Source: an uncultured Prevotellaceae bacterium
GTDB taxonomy: Bacteria; Bacteroidota; Bacteroidia; Bacteroidales; Muribaculaceae
Length of the DNA stretch: 64,000 bases
Reading direction: 5' to 3'
NCBI GenBank assembly: GCA_900318255.1
Contig: ONJX01000004.1
Coordinates: 62,001-126,000, forward strand
The stretch's first letter is position 1; every line of letters starts with the position of its first letter. The notes beneath the pieces were generated by a model. The model had not been told where the DNA came from, ran no database searches, and saw only the letters and a program-made list of their open reading frames with translations. The position numbers and the translations under genes were made by a program. Of this stretch, positions 9,872 through 19,457 are shown piece after piece.

Positions 9872-10660
9872 ATGAGCGAAGGACTATATTCAATGGAAGC
9901 TAAGGATTTTGACAAAACCTTAGACTTATCGAAGATTAAACCCTATGGCGACACCATGAACGATGGCAAGGTGCAGCTAAGTTTCACCCTGCCAGTGCCA
10001 TGTGGCGCCGAGGCTGTGGAGGCAGCTAAGCAGATGCTCCGCAAGATGGGCCTTGAAAACCCCAGCGTGGTGTTCTACCAGGAGCTCACGCCAGGCTTCA
10101 CCTTCTTTAACTGCTACGGCAGCTGCACCCACACAGTGGATTACACTAATATCTATGTCCCCAAGGTGGAGTCTAACACGATGGACATGTATGAGACCGA
10201 TGAGTACATCAAGGAGAACATAGGTCGCAAGATAGTGATTGTGGGAGCCTCGACGGGCACCGACGCACACACCGTGGGCATCGACGCCATCATGAACATG
10301 AAGGGCTATGCCGGGCATTATGGCCTTGAGCGCTATGAGATGATTGACGCCTATAACTTAGGTTCTCAAGTGCCCAACGAGGAGTTCATAGCCCGTGGCA
10401 TAGAGCTGCATGCCGATGCGCTGCTCGTGTCGCAGACGGTGACACAGAAAGACGTACACATCCAGAACATGACCAACTTCATCGAGCTGATGGAGGCCGA
10501 GGGCTTGCGCGACAAGATGATATGCTGCTGTGGTGGCGCGCGCATCACTCACGAGCTCGCTAAGGAGCTGGGCTTCGACGCCGGCTTTGGCATGAACACC
10601 TATGCCGACGATGTGGCCTCGTTCATCGTGCAAGAAATGGTGAAGCGAGGAATGAAATAG
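9872..10660 (+). CDS. kamE: Lysine 5,6-aminomutase, beta subunit (B12-binding)
   Basis: Small subunit of the aminomutase. The base-off cobalamin motif DxHxxG is present as 'DAHTVG' with the cobalt-ligating His at residue 133, and Lys144 in 'NMKGY', eleven residues on, matches the PLP-binding lysine of the clostridial enzyme in both place and spacing. 'EGLRDKMICCCGGARIT' belongs to the Rossmann B12 domain. 262 residues, normal length. Cobalamin supply must come from elsewhere in the genome. Confidence 0.96.
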   Translation: MSEGLYSMEAKDFDKTLDLSKIKPYGDTMNDGKVQLSFTLPVPCGAEAVEAAKQMLRKMGLENPSVVFYQELTPGFTFFNCYGSCTHTVDYTNIYVPKVESNTMDMYETDEYIKENIGRKIVIVGASTGTDAHTVGIDAIMNMKGYAGHYGLERYEMIDAYNLGSQVPNEEFIARGIELHADALLVSQTVTQKDVHIQNMTNFIELMEAEGLRDKMICCCGGARITHELAKELGFDAGFGMNTYADDVASFIVQEMVKRGMK

Positions 10661-10768
10661 TGTATTAACTCAATTACTTGAAAATACTAATTGCTCGGTA
10701 ATTCGAGAAGTCGATAGCTCGATAATTAGATTAATAACAATATATTAATATCATAAACAGAAACTATT

Positions 10769-11428
10769 ATGGATAAAAATCAAATGAGAGAGGTCATCGC
10801 TAAGCGTGCTGCTAAAGAGCTGCACGACGGTGACGTAGTGAATTTGGGTATTGGTATCCCTACATTGATTCCTAACTACTTGCCCGAGGGCGTGGAGGTT
10901 ACTCTGCAAACCGAGAACGGTGCTATGGGCATGGGTCCAACACCTGCCGAGGGTGAGGAAGACAAGAACTTGATTAACGCCGGTGGCGGCTACATCACAC
11001 TCGAGCCAGGTGCTTGCACCTTTGACTCGGCTACTTCGTTTGCCATTATCCGTGGTGGCCATGTGAACGTGTCGTTCCTGGGCGCTTTGCAGGTGGATGA
11101 GAAAGGTAACCTTGCTAACTGGATTATCCCTGGCAAGATGGCTCCCGGCATGGGTGGTGCTATGGACCTAGTGGTAGGTGCTAAGCGTGTGATCCTCACC
11201 ATGGAGCACACCCAAAAGGGCAACCATAAAATCTTGAAAGAATGTACGCTGCCCCTCACCGCTGCTGGCCAGGTTGACATGATCATCACCGAGATGGGTG
11301 TTATGGACATCACTCCCGAGGGCATTGTGCTGCGCGAGCTGCATCCAGAGTTCACCGTAGAGCAGGTTCAGGAGGCTACTGGTGCCACTCTCATCATCGA
11401 TCCAAACCTCAAACCAATGGATGTTTAA
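10769..11428 (+). CDS. atoA: Butyrate-acetoacetate CoA-transferase, beta subunit
   Basis: Catalytic subunit of the CoA-transferase whose alpha subunit is at 1069. The active-site glutamate that forms the enzyme-CoA thioester is visible in 'QTENGAMGMGP' (Glu49). The glycine-rich segment 'GKMAPGMGGAMDLVVGA' near residue 125 is also typical. 219 residues, normal. The 108-base gap before it is AT-rich with short repeated words ('gctcggtaattcg', 'gctcgataatta') and no clear promoter. Confidence 0.93.
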   Translation: MDKNQMREVIAKRAAKELHDGDVVNLGIGIPTLIPNYLPEGVEVTLQTENGAMGMGPTPAEGEEDKNLINAGGGYITLEPGACTFDSATSFAIIRGGHVNVSFLGALQVDEKGNLANWIIPGKMAPGMGGAMDLVVGAKRVILTMEHTQKGNHKILKECTLPLTAAGQVDMIITEMGVMDITPEGIVLRELHPEFTVEQVQEATGATLIIDPNLKPMDV

Positions 11429-11536
11429 TCAAGTTTTAAGTTGTAAGTGTTAAGTTTTAAGTTTATTTTTCTTTGAAAAATGGATGTTTGTAAACTCTTA
11501 GCACTTAGCACTTAACATTTGTTACTTAACATTGTT

Positions 11537-12316
11537 ATGGATTATAATTTCCTGAAGATTGAGAATATAGAAGGTGGCATCACCGTCTTGAAAATCTCGG
11601 CTCCCAAGTCGCTCAACGCTCTAAACTCAAAAATCTTGAGTGAGCTTGACAACTTTGTTGATAGCGTTGACCCTGCCACGCGCGTGCTCATCATCACTGG
11701 CGATGGCGAGAAGTCGTTTGTGGCGGGTGCCGACATCAGCGAGATGGCGCATCTCGATGAGCAAGAGGGCTATGAGTTTGGCAAGCTAGGCGCTGCAGTC
11801 TTTCGCAAGATTGAGGTTCTCCCCATTCCTGTGATTGCCGCCGTCAATGGCTTTGCGCTGGGTGGTGGCTGCGAGCTCGCTATGGCTTGCGACATACGCA
11901 TTGCCTCGGTAAAGGCGAAGTTTGGTCAGCCCGAGGTGGGCTTGGGCATCATCCCAGGTTTCTCGGGTACCTACCGTCTGCCCAAACTCGTGGGTCAGGG
12001 CTATGCCAAGGAGATGATCTACACTGGCAAGGTGATACGTGCCGACGAGGCACTGCGCATAGGCCTGGTCAACTCCATCCATGAACCCGAGGAGCTCATG
12101 CCTGCTGCCATTGAGATGGCAAAGAAGATGCTTGCTTGCGCTCCAATGGCAATATGCCTGGCTAAGCTGAGCATCAACGAGGACTACGACCTCAATGCCC
12201 CCGAGGCTCTAGAGCTTGAGAGCAAACTCTTTGGCAAGTGCTTCGCCACTGCCGACCAGAAAGAGGGCATGGAAGCGTTCCTAAACAAGCGCCCTGCTAA
12301 ATTCACTGGGAAATAA
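11537..12316 (+). CDS. crt: Enoyl-CoA hydratase / crotonase
   Basis: Crotonase-fold hydratase acting between 3-hydroxybutyryl-CoA and crotonyl-CoA. The oxyanion-hole segment 'VAGADISEMAHL' and both catalytic glutamates ('GGGCELAMACD' and 'GQPEVGLGIIPG') are present. 259 residues from the ATG at 11537; the frame is also open from an ATG at 11519 but homologues start near 'YNFLKIE'. With hbd it connects the acetoacetyl-CoA made by AtoDA back to crotonyl-CoA, which the basic lysine route does not require. Confidence 0.88.
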   Translation: MDYNFLKIENIEGGITVLKISAPKSLNALNSKILSELDNFVDSVDPATRVLIITGDGEKSFVAGADISEMAHLDEQEGYEFGKLGAAVFRKIEVLPIPVIAAVNGFALGGGCELAMACDIRIASVKAKFGQPEVGLGIIPGFSGTYRLPKLVGQGYAKEMIYTGKVIRADEALRIGLVNSIHEPEELMPAAIEMAKKMLACAPMAICLAKLSINEDYDLNAPEALELESKLFGKCFATADQKEGMEAFLNKRPAKFTGK

Positions 12317-12403
12317 ATTCAAAATTGGAGCTAAGGCGATTACCGCAGCCTTGTTAGCTCGTTTACTAGTTAACTTGTTTACTAAATTAAATAAAAGAAC
12401 ACT

Positions 12404-13240
12404 ATGAAAATTTGTGTAATTGGAACCGGAACAATGGCTAAGGGTATTGTCAAGGCATTTGCCGCCAAGATGCCCGTTGTCATGAAGAGCCGCACCGAAG
12501 CCAGCCTTGAGAAGGCCATGGCATCAATCTCTAAGGGTTACAACAAGCTCGTGGAGAAGGGTAAAATCACTAAGGAGGCGATGGATGCTATCCTTGCCAA
12601 CATCACCACCACTACCGACTATGCTACATTTGCCGATGCCGACCTCGTGATTGAGGCTGCTGTTGAGAACATGCAGTTGAAGAAGGACGTGTTTATGGAG
12701 CTTGACAAAATATGCAAGCCCGAGACCATCTTCGCCACTAACTCGTCGTCGCTGTCGATTACCGAGATTGCCGCTTGCACCAGCCGTCCCGCACAGTTCA
12801 TTGGCTGCCACTTCTTTAATCCTGCCGACCGCATGGCGCTCGTGGAGGTAATCAAGGGTCAGCTCACCAGCGATGAGACAGCTAAGTGCATCATCGACCT
12901 CACTACCGCGATTGGCAAGACTCCTGTGCCCGTTAACGAGGCTCCTGGCTTTGTCGTTAACCGCATCCTCATCCCCATGATCAACGAGGCAGTGGGTATC
13001 CTTGCCGACGGCATCGCCAGTGCCGAGGACATCGACAAGTGCATGATGCTTGGTGCTAACCACCCCATGGGTCCCTTGGCTCTCGCCGACCTCATTGGTA
13101 ACGATGTGAACCTTGCCATCATGGAGGTGCTCTACAACGAGTTTGGCGATCCCAAGTATCGTCCTCACCCATTGCTGCGCAAGATGGTGCGTGCTGGCTT
13201 GCTCGGCCGCAAGACAGGTGAAGGCTTCTACAAATATTAA
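12404..13240 (+). CDS. hbd: 3-hydroxybutyryl-CoA dehydrogenase
   Basis: Reduces acetoacetyl-CoA to 3-hydroxybutyryl-CoA with NAD(P)H. N-terminal Rossmann loop 'GTGTMAKGI' (the usual GxGxMGxG has Ala for one Gly), catalytic His in '[15 protein letters not shown]', and the C-terminal dimerisation domain ('[20 protein letters not shown]', '[14 protein letters not shown]') are intact. 278 residues, normal. Gaps on both sides hold short repeated words rather than promoters, so it is probably co-transcribed with crt and bcd. Confidence 0.9.
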   Translation: MKICVIGTGTMAKGIVKAFAAKMPVVMKSRTEASLEKAMASISKGYNKLVEKGKITKEAMDAILANITTTTDYATFADADLVIEAAVENMQLKKDVFMELDKICKPETIFATNSSSLSITEIAACTSRPAQFIGCHFFNPADRMALVEVIKGQLTSDETAKCIIDLTTAIGKTPVPVNEAPGFVVNRILIPMINEAVGILADGIASAEDIDKCMMLGANHPMGPLALADLIGNDVNLAIMEVLYNEFGDPKYRPHPLLRKMVRAGLLGRKTGEGFYKY

Positions 13241-13349
13241 AGCTAACAAGCAGGCGAGGAACAAGCGATCAAGGCTATTGTCTTGTCCCTTGTCGGCTCG
13301 TCAGCTAGCTGAAAACTAAGAACGAATAAATTATTAACTAAAAACGTAT

Positions 13350-14489
13350 ATGGATTTTAGCTATTCAAAAACAGAACAACTGTTCTTGCAGATGATTCGG
13401 GAGTTTGCCGAGAAAGAGGTGAAGCCTCTGGCAGCCGAGGTCGATGAGCAGGAGCGTTTTCCCATCGAGACAGTAGAGAAGATGGGTAAGCTGGGCATCA
13501 TGGGAATTCCCGTGCCCAAGCAGTATGGCGGTGCTGGTGGCACTGTGCAGATGTATATAATGGCCGTTGAGGAGCTCTCTCGCGTGTGCGCCACCACAGG
13601 CGTTGTTCTCTCGGCTCACACCTCGCTGTGCATGGCTCCCATCATGGAGCATGGCACCGAGGAGCAGAAGATGAAATACTTGCCCAAGCTGGCTTCGGGC
13701 GAGTGGATTGGCGCCTTTGGTCTCACCGAGCCTAATGCCGGTACCGACGCTGCCATGCAGCAGACTACCGCCGTTGACGCTGGCGACAAGTGGATTCTCA
13801 ATGGCTCAAAGATATTCATCACCAATGCTTCCTATGCTAACGTGTTCATCGTGATGGCGATGACCGACAAGTCGAAGGGCACTAAGGGCATCTCGGCCTT
13901 CATCGTTGAGAAGGGAATGCCAGGTTTCTCCATTGGCAAGAAGGAGTTGAAGATGGGTATTCGCGGTAGCGCTACCTGCGAGCTCATTTTCGAGAACTGC
14001 GAGGTGCCCAAGGAGAACCTGCTCGGGCAGCTAGGCAAGGGCTTCAGCATTGCCATGAAGACCCTTGACGGCGGCCGCATAGGCATCGCTTCGCAGGCTC
14101 TGGGCATTGCTCAGGGCGCTATGGACGAGACTGTGCGCTACACTAAGGAGCGCAAGCAGTTTGGCCGTGCTATCGCCAAGTTCCAGAACACCCAGTTCCA
14201 GATGGCCGACCTCAAGACCAAGGTAGAGGCCGCCCGCTTGCTCGTGCGCAGCGCCGCTTGGAAGAAGGACAACGGCATTCCTTACAGTGCCGATGCCGCT
14301 ATGGCCAAGCTCTTTGCCGCCGAGACAGCGATGGAAGTTACCACCAAGGCTGTTCAGTTCCATGGTGGTTATGGCTACACACGTGAGTATCCTGTAGAGC
14401 GCATGATGCGCGACGCTAAGATTACCGAGATTTATGAAGGTACAAGTGAGGTTCAGCGCATGGTGATTGCTGGTCATTTATTTAAATAA
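13350..14489 (+). CDS. bcd: Butyryl-CoA dehydrogenase (acyl-CoA dehydrogenase)
   Basis: Reduces crotonyl-CoA to butyryl-CoA in fermentative direction with electrons from EtfAB. A complete 379-residue acyl-CoA dehydrogenase: 'GAFGLTEPNAGTDA' (FAD/substrate region), 'RKQFGRAIAKFQ', and the catalytic glutamate in 'EIYEGTSEVQRMVI' near the C-terminus. The position directly ahead of etfB and etfA indicates the short-chain enzyme used for butyrate formation. Confidence 0.93.
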   Translation: MDFSYSKTEQLFLQMIREFAEKEVKPLAAEVDEQERFPIETVEKMGKLGIMGIPVPKQYGGAGGTVQMYIMAVEELSRVCATTGVVLSAHTSLCMAPIMEHGTEEQKMKYLPKLASGEWIGAFGLTEPNAGTDAAMQQTTAVDAGDKWILNGSKIFITNASYANVFIVMAMTDKSKGTKGISAFIVEKGMPGFSIGKKELKMGIRGSATCELIFENCEVPKENLLGQLGKGFSIAMKTLDGGRIGIASQALGIAQGAMDETVRYTKERKQFGRAIAKFQNTQFQMADLKTKVEAARLLVRSAAWKKDNGIPYSADAAMAKLFAAETAMEVTTKAVQFHGGYGYTREYPVERMMRDAKITEIYEGTSEVQRMVIAGHLFK

Positions 14490-14507
14490 TAGAGGAGGAC
14501 ACAAGAT

Positions 14508-15290
14508 ATGAATATTATAGTTTGCGTAAAACAAGTTCCCGATACCACCGAAATCAAGATCGACCCCGTTAAGGGTACCTTGATTCGTGATGGAGTGCCA
14601 AGCATTATGAACCCCGACGACAAGGGCGGTCTAGAACTGGCTCTGCGCCTCAAGGACGAGTGTGGCGCTCATGTGACTGTAATCTCGATGGGTCCTCCAC
14701 AGGCCGACGTTATCCTGCGCGAAGCATTCGCCATGGGTGCCGACCGTGCCATCCTGCTGAGCGACCGCAAGTTTGCCGGTGCCGACACTCTGGCTACTAG
14801 CTATGCCCTCTCGGGCCTGTGCCGCACCCTCGACTATGACCTCATCATCGCTGGCCGCCAGGCTATCGACGGTGACACTGCCCAGGTGGGTCCCGAGCTG
14901 GCCGAGCATCTCGACCTGCCACAAATCACCTACGTTGCCGACGCTAAGCGCCTTGACAACGGCAACCTGCTCGTTCACAAAGAGAACGAGGACAGCGTGC
15001 AAGTTCTCGAAGTTGAGGGCAAGTGCCTGCTCACGGTACTGGCTTCGGCCTTCGAGCCACGCTACATGAGCGTGAGCGGCATCGTTGCTGCCTACGACAA
15101 GGAAGTGGAAGTGTGGGGCGCCGACAAGATCGACGTTGACGAGGGCAAGCTGGGTCTTGCCGGCTCACCTACCAAGGTGTTCCGCTCGTTCCCCAAGCCC
15201 ATGAAGGAGCCCGGCGAGGTTCACGAGGTGAGCGAGGAAGAAGCTGTAGAGCTTATCATTAATAAACTGAAAGAGAAACACATCATCTAA
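14508..15290 (+). CDS. etfB: Electron transfer flavoprotein, beta subunit
   Basis: Partner of EtfA that passes electrons to Bcd. 260 residues; begins 'MNIIVCVKQVPDTTEIKIDP' and contains 'LIIAGRQAIDGDTAQVGPEL', the conserved EtfB motif near residues 120-140. In anaerobes such Etf/Bcd complexes often bifurcate electrons from NADH to crotonyl-CoA and ferredoxin; whether this one does cannot be decided here. 18 bases after bcd, 13 before etfA. Confidence 0.93.
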   Translation: MNIIVCVKQVPDTTEIKIDPVKGTLIRDGVPSIMNPDDKGGLELALRLKDECGAHVTVISMGPPQADVILREAFAMGADRAILLSDRKFAGADTLATSYALSGLCRTLDYDLIIAGRQAIDGDTAQVGPELAEHLDLPQITYVADAKRLDNGNLLVHKENEDSVQVLEVEGKCLLTVLASAFEPRYMSVSGIVAAYDKEVEVWGADKIDVDEGKLGLAGSPTKVFRSFPKPMKEPGEVHEVSEEEAVELIINKLKEKHII

Positions 15291-15303
15291 AAGTAAAGAA
15301 GCT

Positions 15304-16320
15304 ATGGAAAAGAAAGATTATAAGAACGTATTCGTTTTTGCTGAACAGCGCGAAGGTGTAATCCAGCCCGTTGCTTTTGAACTTTTGGGCAAGGCTCGCG
15401 ACCTCGCCGATGTGCTTGAGGAGAAAGTGGTGGCCATGTTCCTGGGATGTGGCATCAAGGATAAGGCACAGGAACTCATCGAGTTTGGTGCCGACGAGGT
15501 AATCGTTGTTGACACTCCCGAGCTCAAGGACTTCCTCTCGGAGCAGTATTCACAGGCCGTGTCGCAGATTATTCTCGACCGCAAGCCTCACATTGTGCTC
15601 TATGGCGCTACCACCATTGGCCGTGACCTGGCTCCACGCCTGGCATCACGCCTCAAGACTGGTCTTACTGCCGACTGCACCAAGCTCGAGATACAACCCG
15701 TTAAGGATGAGGAGAAAGAGTTTTGCATGACTCGTCCCGCCTTTGGCGGCAACCTCATGGCCACCATCGTGTGCCCCGACAACCGTCCACAGATGTCAAC
15801 CGTGCGCCCTGGCGTGATGCAGAAGATGCAGCGCGACCCACAGCGCAAGGGCACTGTCACCATGTTTGAGCCTAAGTTCGACACCTCGAAGTTTAAAGTA
15901 AAGGTTGTTGAGACTATCAAGGCCGACAAGGGTGTTGCCGACATCTCGGAGGCTAAGATTCTCGTTTCGGGCGGTCGTGGCGTTCACGACAAGGAAGGCT
16001 TCAACAAGCTGCAGGCCCTCGCCGACGTGATGGGTGGACAAGTAGCCTCGTCGCGTGCTATGGTAGATAATGGCGTGATGCCTCATGAGTGCCAGGTGGG
16101 ACAGACCGGTAAGACCGTGCGTCCACAGCTCTACATGGCATGCGGCATCAGCGGTGCCATCCAGCACCTGGCCGGCATGGAGGAGAGCGACCTGATTATC
16201 GCCATCAACAAGGACAAGTTTGCTCCCATCTTCAGCGTTGCCGACCTGGGCATCGTGGGCGACCTCCACAAGATCGTGCCCTTGCTCACCGAGCGCATAA
16301 AGAAAGAACTGGAGAAATAA
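15304..16320 (+). CDS. etfA: Electron transfer flavoprotein, alpha subunit
   Basis: 338 residues with the C-terminal FAD-binding domain: 'LVSGGRGVHDKEGF', 'VDNGVMPHECQVGQTGKTV' and 'YMACGISGAIQHLAGM', the standard EtfA signature. N-terminal domain 'VFVFAEQREGVIQPVAFELL'. It is the last gene of the lysine cluster and is followed by a good terminator. Confidence 0.93.
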   Translation: MEKKDYKNVFVFAEQREGVIQPVAFELLGKARDLADVLEEKVVAMFLGCGIKDKAQELIEFGADEVIVVDTPELKDFLSEQYSQAVSQIILDRKPHIVLYGATTIGRDLAPRLASRLKTGLTADCTKLEIQPVKDEEKEFCMTRPAFGGNLMATIVCPDNRPQMSTVRPGVMQKMQRDPQRKGTVTMFEPKFDTSKFKVKVVETIKADKGVADISEAKILVSGGRGVHDKEGFNKLQALADVMGGQVASSRAMVDNGVMPHECQVGQTGKTVRPQLYMACGISGAIQHLAGMEESDLIIAINKDKFAPIFSVADLGIVGDLHKIVPLLTERIKKELEK

Positions 16321-16352
16321 CAACAAATAGTTGAATGTTTCATATTGAAGAG

Positions 16353-16388
16353 GGTGGTTCAAGTAATTGGACCACCTTCTGATTTTTT
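16353..16388 (+). terminator. Terminator after etfA
   Basis: GGTGGTTCAA (16353-16362) pairs with TTGGACCACC (16367-16376) around a 4-base loop and is followed by a T6 run at 16383-16388. It ends the lysine cluster before the convergent kinase gene. Confidence 0.8.
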
Positions 16389-16436
16389 CGTTGAAAGTGA
16401 CGATAATTTTACTCTGGAGGATGCTTGTAAGTCTCA

Positions 16437-17939
16437 TTATTTTTGCGGTCTCTTGTCGATGACTGGCCTAACAAGGAAACCATTGAGACGGCTATGAGGC
16501 TCTATCTGAACCATATTTCGGTCAAGAACAAGTGCCCATTCTTTGGGATCGTTTATGCTTGCAGGTGACAATGACGAGCTCCAGTAATAACCTCGCTCAG
16601 CTATTGAGAAATAGTGCGTGTCATAGAGAAATCCTCCAAGCGGCAAGAAGATGCTATTACCGTTGGGCCCCGTAACAAGATACCCAGGCAGGTCGCTTGG
16701 CGGCTCTATATATTTCCATTGGCAACGCTCTATAAGCTCGTAGAAATCGCTATTAAGCGGTAAGCGCCATCGTCCGTGCCAAAGCTGCACAGCCACATCA
16801 TTCTGAGTGCCTTCAAGACTTGGTTGATTTCTCACAAAAATGCTATCTGGGTAATCTCTACCATAATTAAGGACTTGATACGGGTTGGGCATTGTGCGCA
16901 GGAAAGCCCCAGGCATGAGCCTTCCCATAGTGCGCTCGGCACCTATGTTGCATGGCGCCCAGTCAACACTTAGACCTAAGTCCACTGCATCGCTCTCAGC
17001 AATGGGCGACACTGCCAAAGCAACACCTGGCTTGGGGTAAAAAAACTTCAATCCCTTCTCGGCAACCGTCATTGTTGTGAGTGTAGTATCAGAGGCAAGT
17101 GCAAGGCTGTCGGCATGATGTTGCTCGGAGTCAAAATTACTGCGGGCGATTGAGGCTGTCTGCCCTCTGAAAAGTTTGGTGTTGAAGTGATAACCACTCC
17201 AAAAAGCTGCCAAGCATAGCATCACAACTGCGACAATTGTTGTAACAAGCCACTTCTTTTGTGTGTTTCGATTTCTTGCGCTTTCTATCGCCTCCTGTAC
17301 TTGTGCAATATTGCTGAACCGAGCCTCACGGTTAACCGCCACAGCTTTGTCAATCACATTGTTATAACGCTTGGGCAAATCCATGTCCTTCATTATCATG
17401 CCTAGCGAGTAGATATCGGCTTGGGCGGTAATCTCACCATCTGTTTCGAGAATTTCGGGAGCGACATAATGGACAGTGCCTGCCGCAGCTTTGAGCGATG
17501 AGTAGCGGTCAGTGTCGCTAAGACCGAAGTCGATTATTCTCACCTGATTGCCTTCACGGGTTATCATGATATTAGAAGGCTTTAGGTCACGGTGAATCAC
17601 TTGCAGGCTATGGCAGTGCTTAACAGCGGTGAGCAGTTGTCGCAAAACATGCAGTTTCTCGTTAAGTGAATGCTTGCCAGCAAGCCACTGCTGCAACATA
17701 ACGCCATCTATCCATTCCTCCACTATGCATAGTGAGCCAAGAGCCTCTACTCTCTCTAGACTCACCACACCCACAATATTTGGGTGATGAAGCTGCATAG
17801 CAATGTCAAACTCCTTGCGCAGCAGGTCAATATAGAGCTTTCTCTGGGCAAACTCAGGCTTCAATCCTTTCAAGAACCACTGTTGCCCATAACGCTCTCC
17901 TCTCGCCAAAAGGTTAAACACCCCCTGATGCTCAAGCAA
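16437..17939 (-). CDS. Hanks-type Ser/Thr protein kinase with C-terminal FISUMP domain; 5' end uncertain
   Basis: Eukaryotic-like kinase, then a membrane segment near residues 230-250, then an extracytoplasmic FISUMP domain (about 325-495; 'DLGLSVDWAPCNIGA', 'GRWRLPLNSDFYELIERC', 'GYYWSSS'). The catalytic set is complete: Lys in 'WFLKGLKPE', 'HRDLKPSN', 'DFGLSD', 'APE'. The annotated start is a TTG. The frame stays open upstream to a TAA at 17994-17996, and beyond it an in-frame ATG at 18014 starts 'MQNS', like the neighbouring paralogue. So the 5' end may carry a nonsense mutation, or translation starts at a non-ATG codon. Substrates unknown. Confidence 0.8.
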   Translation of the reverse strand: MLEHQGVFNLLARGERYGQQWFLKGLKPEFAQRKLYIDLLRKEFDIAMQLHHPNIVGVVSLERVEALGSLCIVEEWIDGVMLQQWLAGKHSLNEKLHVLRQLLTAVKHCHSLQVIHRDLKPSNIMITREGNQVRIIDFGLSDTDRYSSLKAAAGTVHYVAPEILETDGEITAQADIYSLGMIMKDMDLPKRYNNVIDKAVAVNREARFSNIAQVQEAIESARNRNTQKKWLVTTIVAVVMLCLAAFWSGYHFNTKLFRGQTASIARSNFDSEQHHADSLALASDTTLTTMTVAEKGLKFFYPKPGVALAVSPIAESDAVDLGLSVDWAPCNIGAERTMGRLMPGAFLRTMPNPYQVLNYGRDYPDSIFVRNQPSLEGTQNDVAVQLWHGRWRLPLNSDFYELIERCQWKYIEPPSDLPGYLVTGPNGNSIFLPLGGFLYDTHYFSIAERGYYWSSSLSPASINDPKEWALVLDRNMVQIEPHSRLNGFLVRPVIDKRPQK

Positions 17940-18014
17940 AACAATATTTTGAAATCGCTGTGACAGAAAATATAAGTAATTAAGGATTGTACATTATGAT
18001 AGTGAATTCTGCAT
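17940..18014 (-). pseudogene. Apparent interrupted 5' end of the kinase gene
   Basis: An ATG at 18014, seven bases past the upstream paralogue's stop codon, opens M-Q-N-S-L-S and then a TAA at 17996-17994. The same frame continues without further stops into the kinase, and the intervening codons ('FQNIVLLEHQGVF') align with the paralogue ('FSNITCQRSWLCL'). No ATG lies between the stop and the conserved kinase sequence. Either a premature stop, a sequencing error, or a rare-codon start. Confidence 0.55.
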
Positions 18015-18020
18015 TGAAAA

Positions 18021-19457
18021 TTACTGCACTGGCCTTATCGCCATCATGCGGTCCACGGTATGGGCTTGGTCGGCGACTATTTTTCCTTCGTCGAGAAGCA
18101 CATAATGTGCCATGCGTTTGCCGTTGGTGACAGGGCTCGCAGTCCAGTAGTAGCCAAATCGCCCCACATCAGTCATGTTGATGCCGTCATCGCTCCAGCC
18201 TGCAAAAGGCAGGAAAATGATATTTCCGTTAGGACCCGTCACAACATATCCCGCCGCGCCGTCGCCCGCGTTGCGATATTTCCAGTCGCAACGGTCGATG
18301 AGTTCGCGCCACTCCTCCTGTGTGGGTAGTCGCCACATGCCTCCCCAACGCCATCGCGCAAAGTCAATGTCTGTACCACTAATCGGTTTTGTGGGCATCG
18401 CCCTGTTCTCAGGCCAATATTTGTCAAGTCCGCCCCACTGACCCCTGTCGGTAGTGTCGCCCCAGGCATAGTAGCTTCCTACAAAATTAACTGACGGATG
18501 ATCAGCGCCCATGTTCATTTTGCTCCATTTCACGCTAAGCCCTAGATCCACAGCAATATTATCAGGGATATTGCCTGGGGTAATCAAGTCGAACGACATC
18601 AAGTATATATCGGCGTTCGATACAGTGGAGAAAACCGTTGAAGCTCCAGCTGGAGCGATACTATCTACCACATAACCTGCTGGCAGCTTTTTCTCGTCGG
18701 TCTGTTGACTCTGTCTTCCCCACAGGAAAGTGGCAGCAATTGCACCAATGGCTACCACAGCCACAAAAGTCGGCAGTAGCCAACGGCGATTGTTGCTCTT
18801 TACCACATCAACAAAATCGTGATGCAATGCTTTGCCCGAGGGGTATTCCCCTCGCTCGCAACGCTTTATTACCTTGCCAAATTTGCGAGGTAGCCTTAAC
18901 CCTCGCAACAGCATGGCGAGAGTGGCAAAATCGGCTTGACGGTCGGTGCTTTCTGGTTCAAAATCAATGATTTTAACTCTTGAACCATTGTGGGTAATAA
19001 GCACATTGCTTGCCTTGAGATTGCCGTGAGTCGCACCCTTGCTCATATAGTATCGCACCGTCTCAACAAGCTGTGAGGCAATGTCCTGCCGCACTTCCAT
19101 TGATGGTCCTGTGGCGAGAAAGGCGTCGAGACTCATGCCATCGACCCACTCCTCGATGATGCAGCGACCTTCCATAGTAGGAACCTCTTGCTGCGCTATC
19201 ATGCGCACAATGCTCGGATGCCATAGCGTCATGCAACGTTCAAACTCCTTGTCGAGCATTTCCTGCGCCTTTGCACGCGGCTCAAACTGTGGGCTCACGC
19301 CCTTGACAATCCACCACTGCCCAAAACGCTTCACACGCTTGAGGCACAGCCACGACCGCTGGCACGTGATATTCGAGAAATCAGTGAAATGGGCATCTAT
19401 TGCCCCCTCCTCAGTCTCAAAAAAACTCGACGAGTTATATATGTTGCTGTTTTGCAT
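18021..19457 (-). CDS. Pseudokinase with membrane segment and C-terminal FISUMP domain
   Basis: 478 residues. A degenerate protein-kinase domain (about 35-250) keeps the Lys in 'WWIVKGVSP' but has 'HGNLKASN' in place of HRDLKPxN, 'DFEPES' in place of DFG, and lacks the activation loop and APE motif, so it is predicted inactive. A membrane helix follows ('LLPTFVAVVAIGAIAATFLW', about 257-276), then a FISUMP domain ('DLGLSVKWSKMNMGA', 'GGMWRLPTQEEWRELIDRC', 'GYYWTAS', 'IRPV'). The start at 19457 is preferred over the open frame to 19547 because the paralogue also begins MQNS. Probably one transcription unit with the active kinase. A scaffold or regulator role is inference. Confidence 0.82.
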   Translation of the reverse strand: MQNSNIYNSSSFFETEEGAIDAHFTDFSNITCQRSWLCLKRVKRFGQWWIVKGVSPQFEPRAKAQEMLDKEFERCMTLWHPSIVRMIAQQEVPTMEGRCIIEEWVDGMSLDAFLATGPSMEVRQDIASQLVETVRYYMSKGATHGNLKASNVLITHNGSRVKIIDFEPESTDRQADFATLAMLLRGLRLPRKFGKVIKRCERGEYPSGKALHHDFVDVVKSNNRRWLLPTFVAVVAIGAIAATFLWGRQSQQTDEKKLPAGYVVDSIAPAGASTVFSTVSNADIYLMSFDLITPGNIPDNIAVDLGLSVKWSKMNMGADHPSVNFVGSYYAWGDTTDRGQWGGLDKYWPENRAMPTKPISGTDIDFARWRWGGMWRLPTQEEWRELIDRCDWKYRNAGDGAAGYVVTGPNGNIIFLPFAGWSDDGINMTDVGRFGYYWTASPVTNGKRMAHYVLLDEGKIVADQAHTVDRMMAIRPVQ

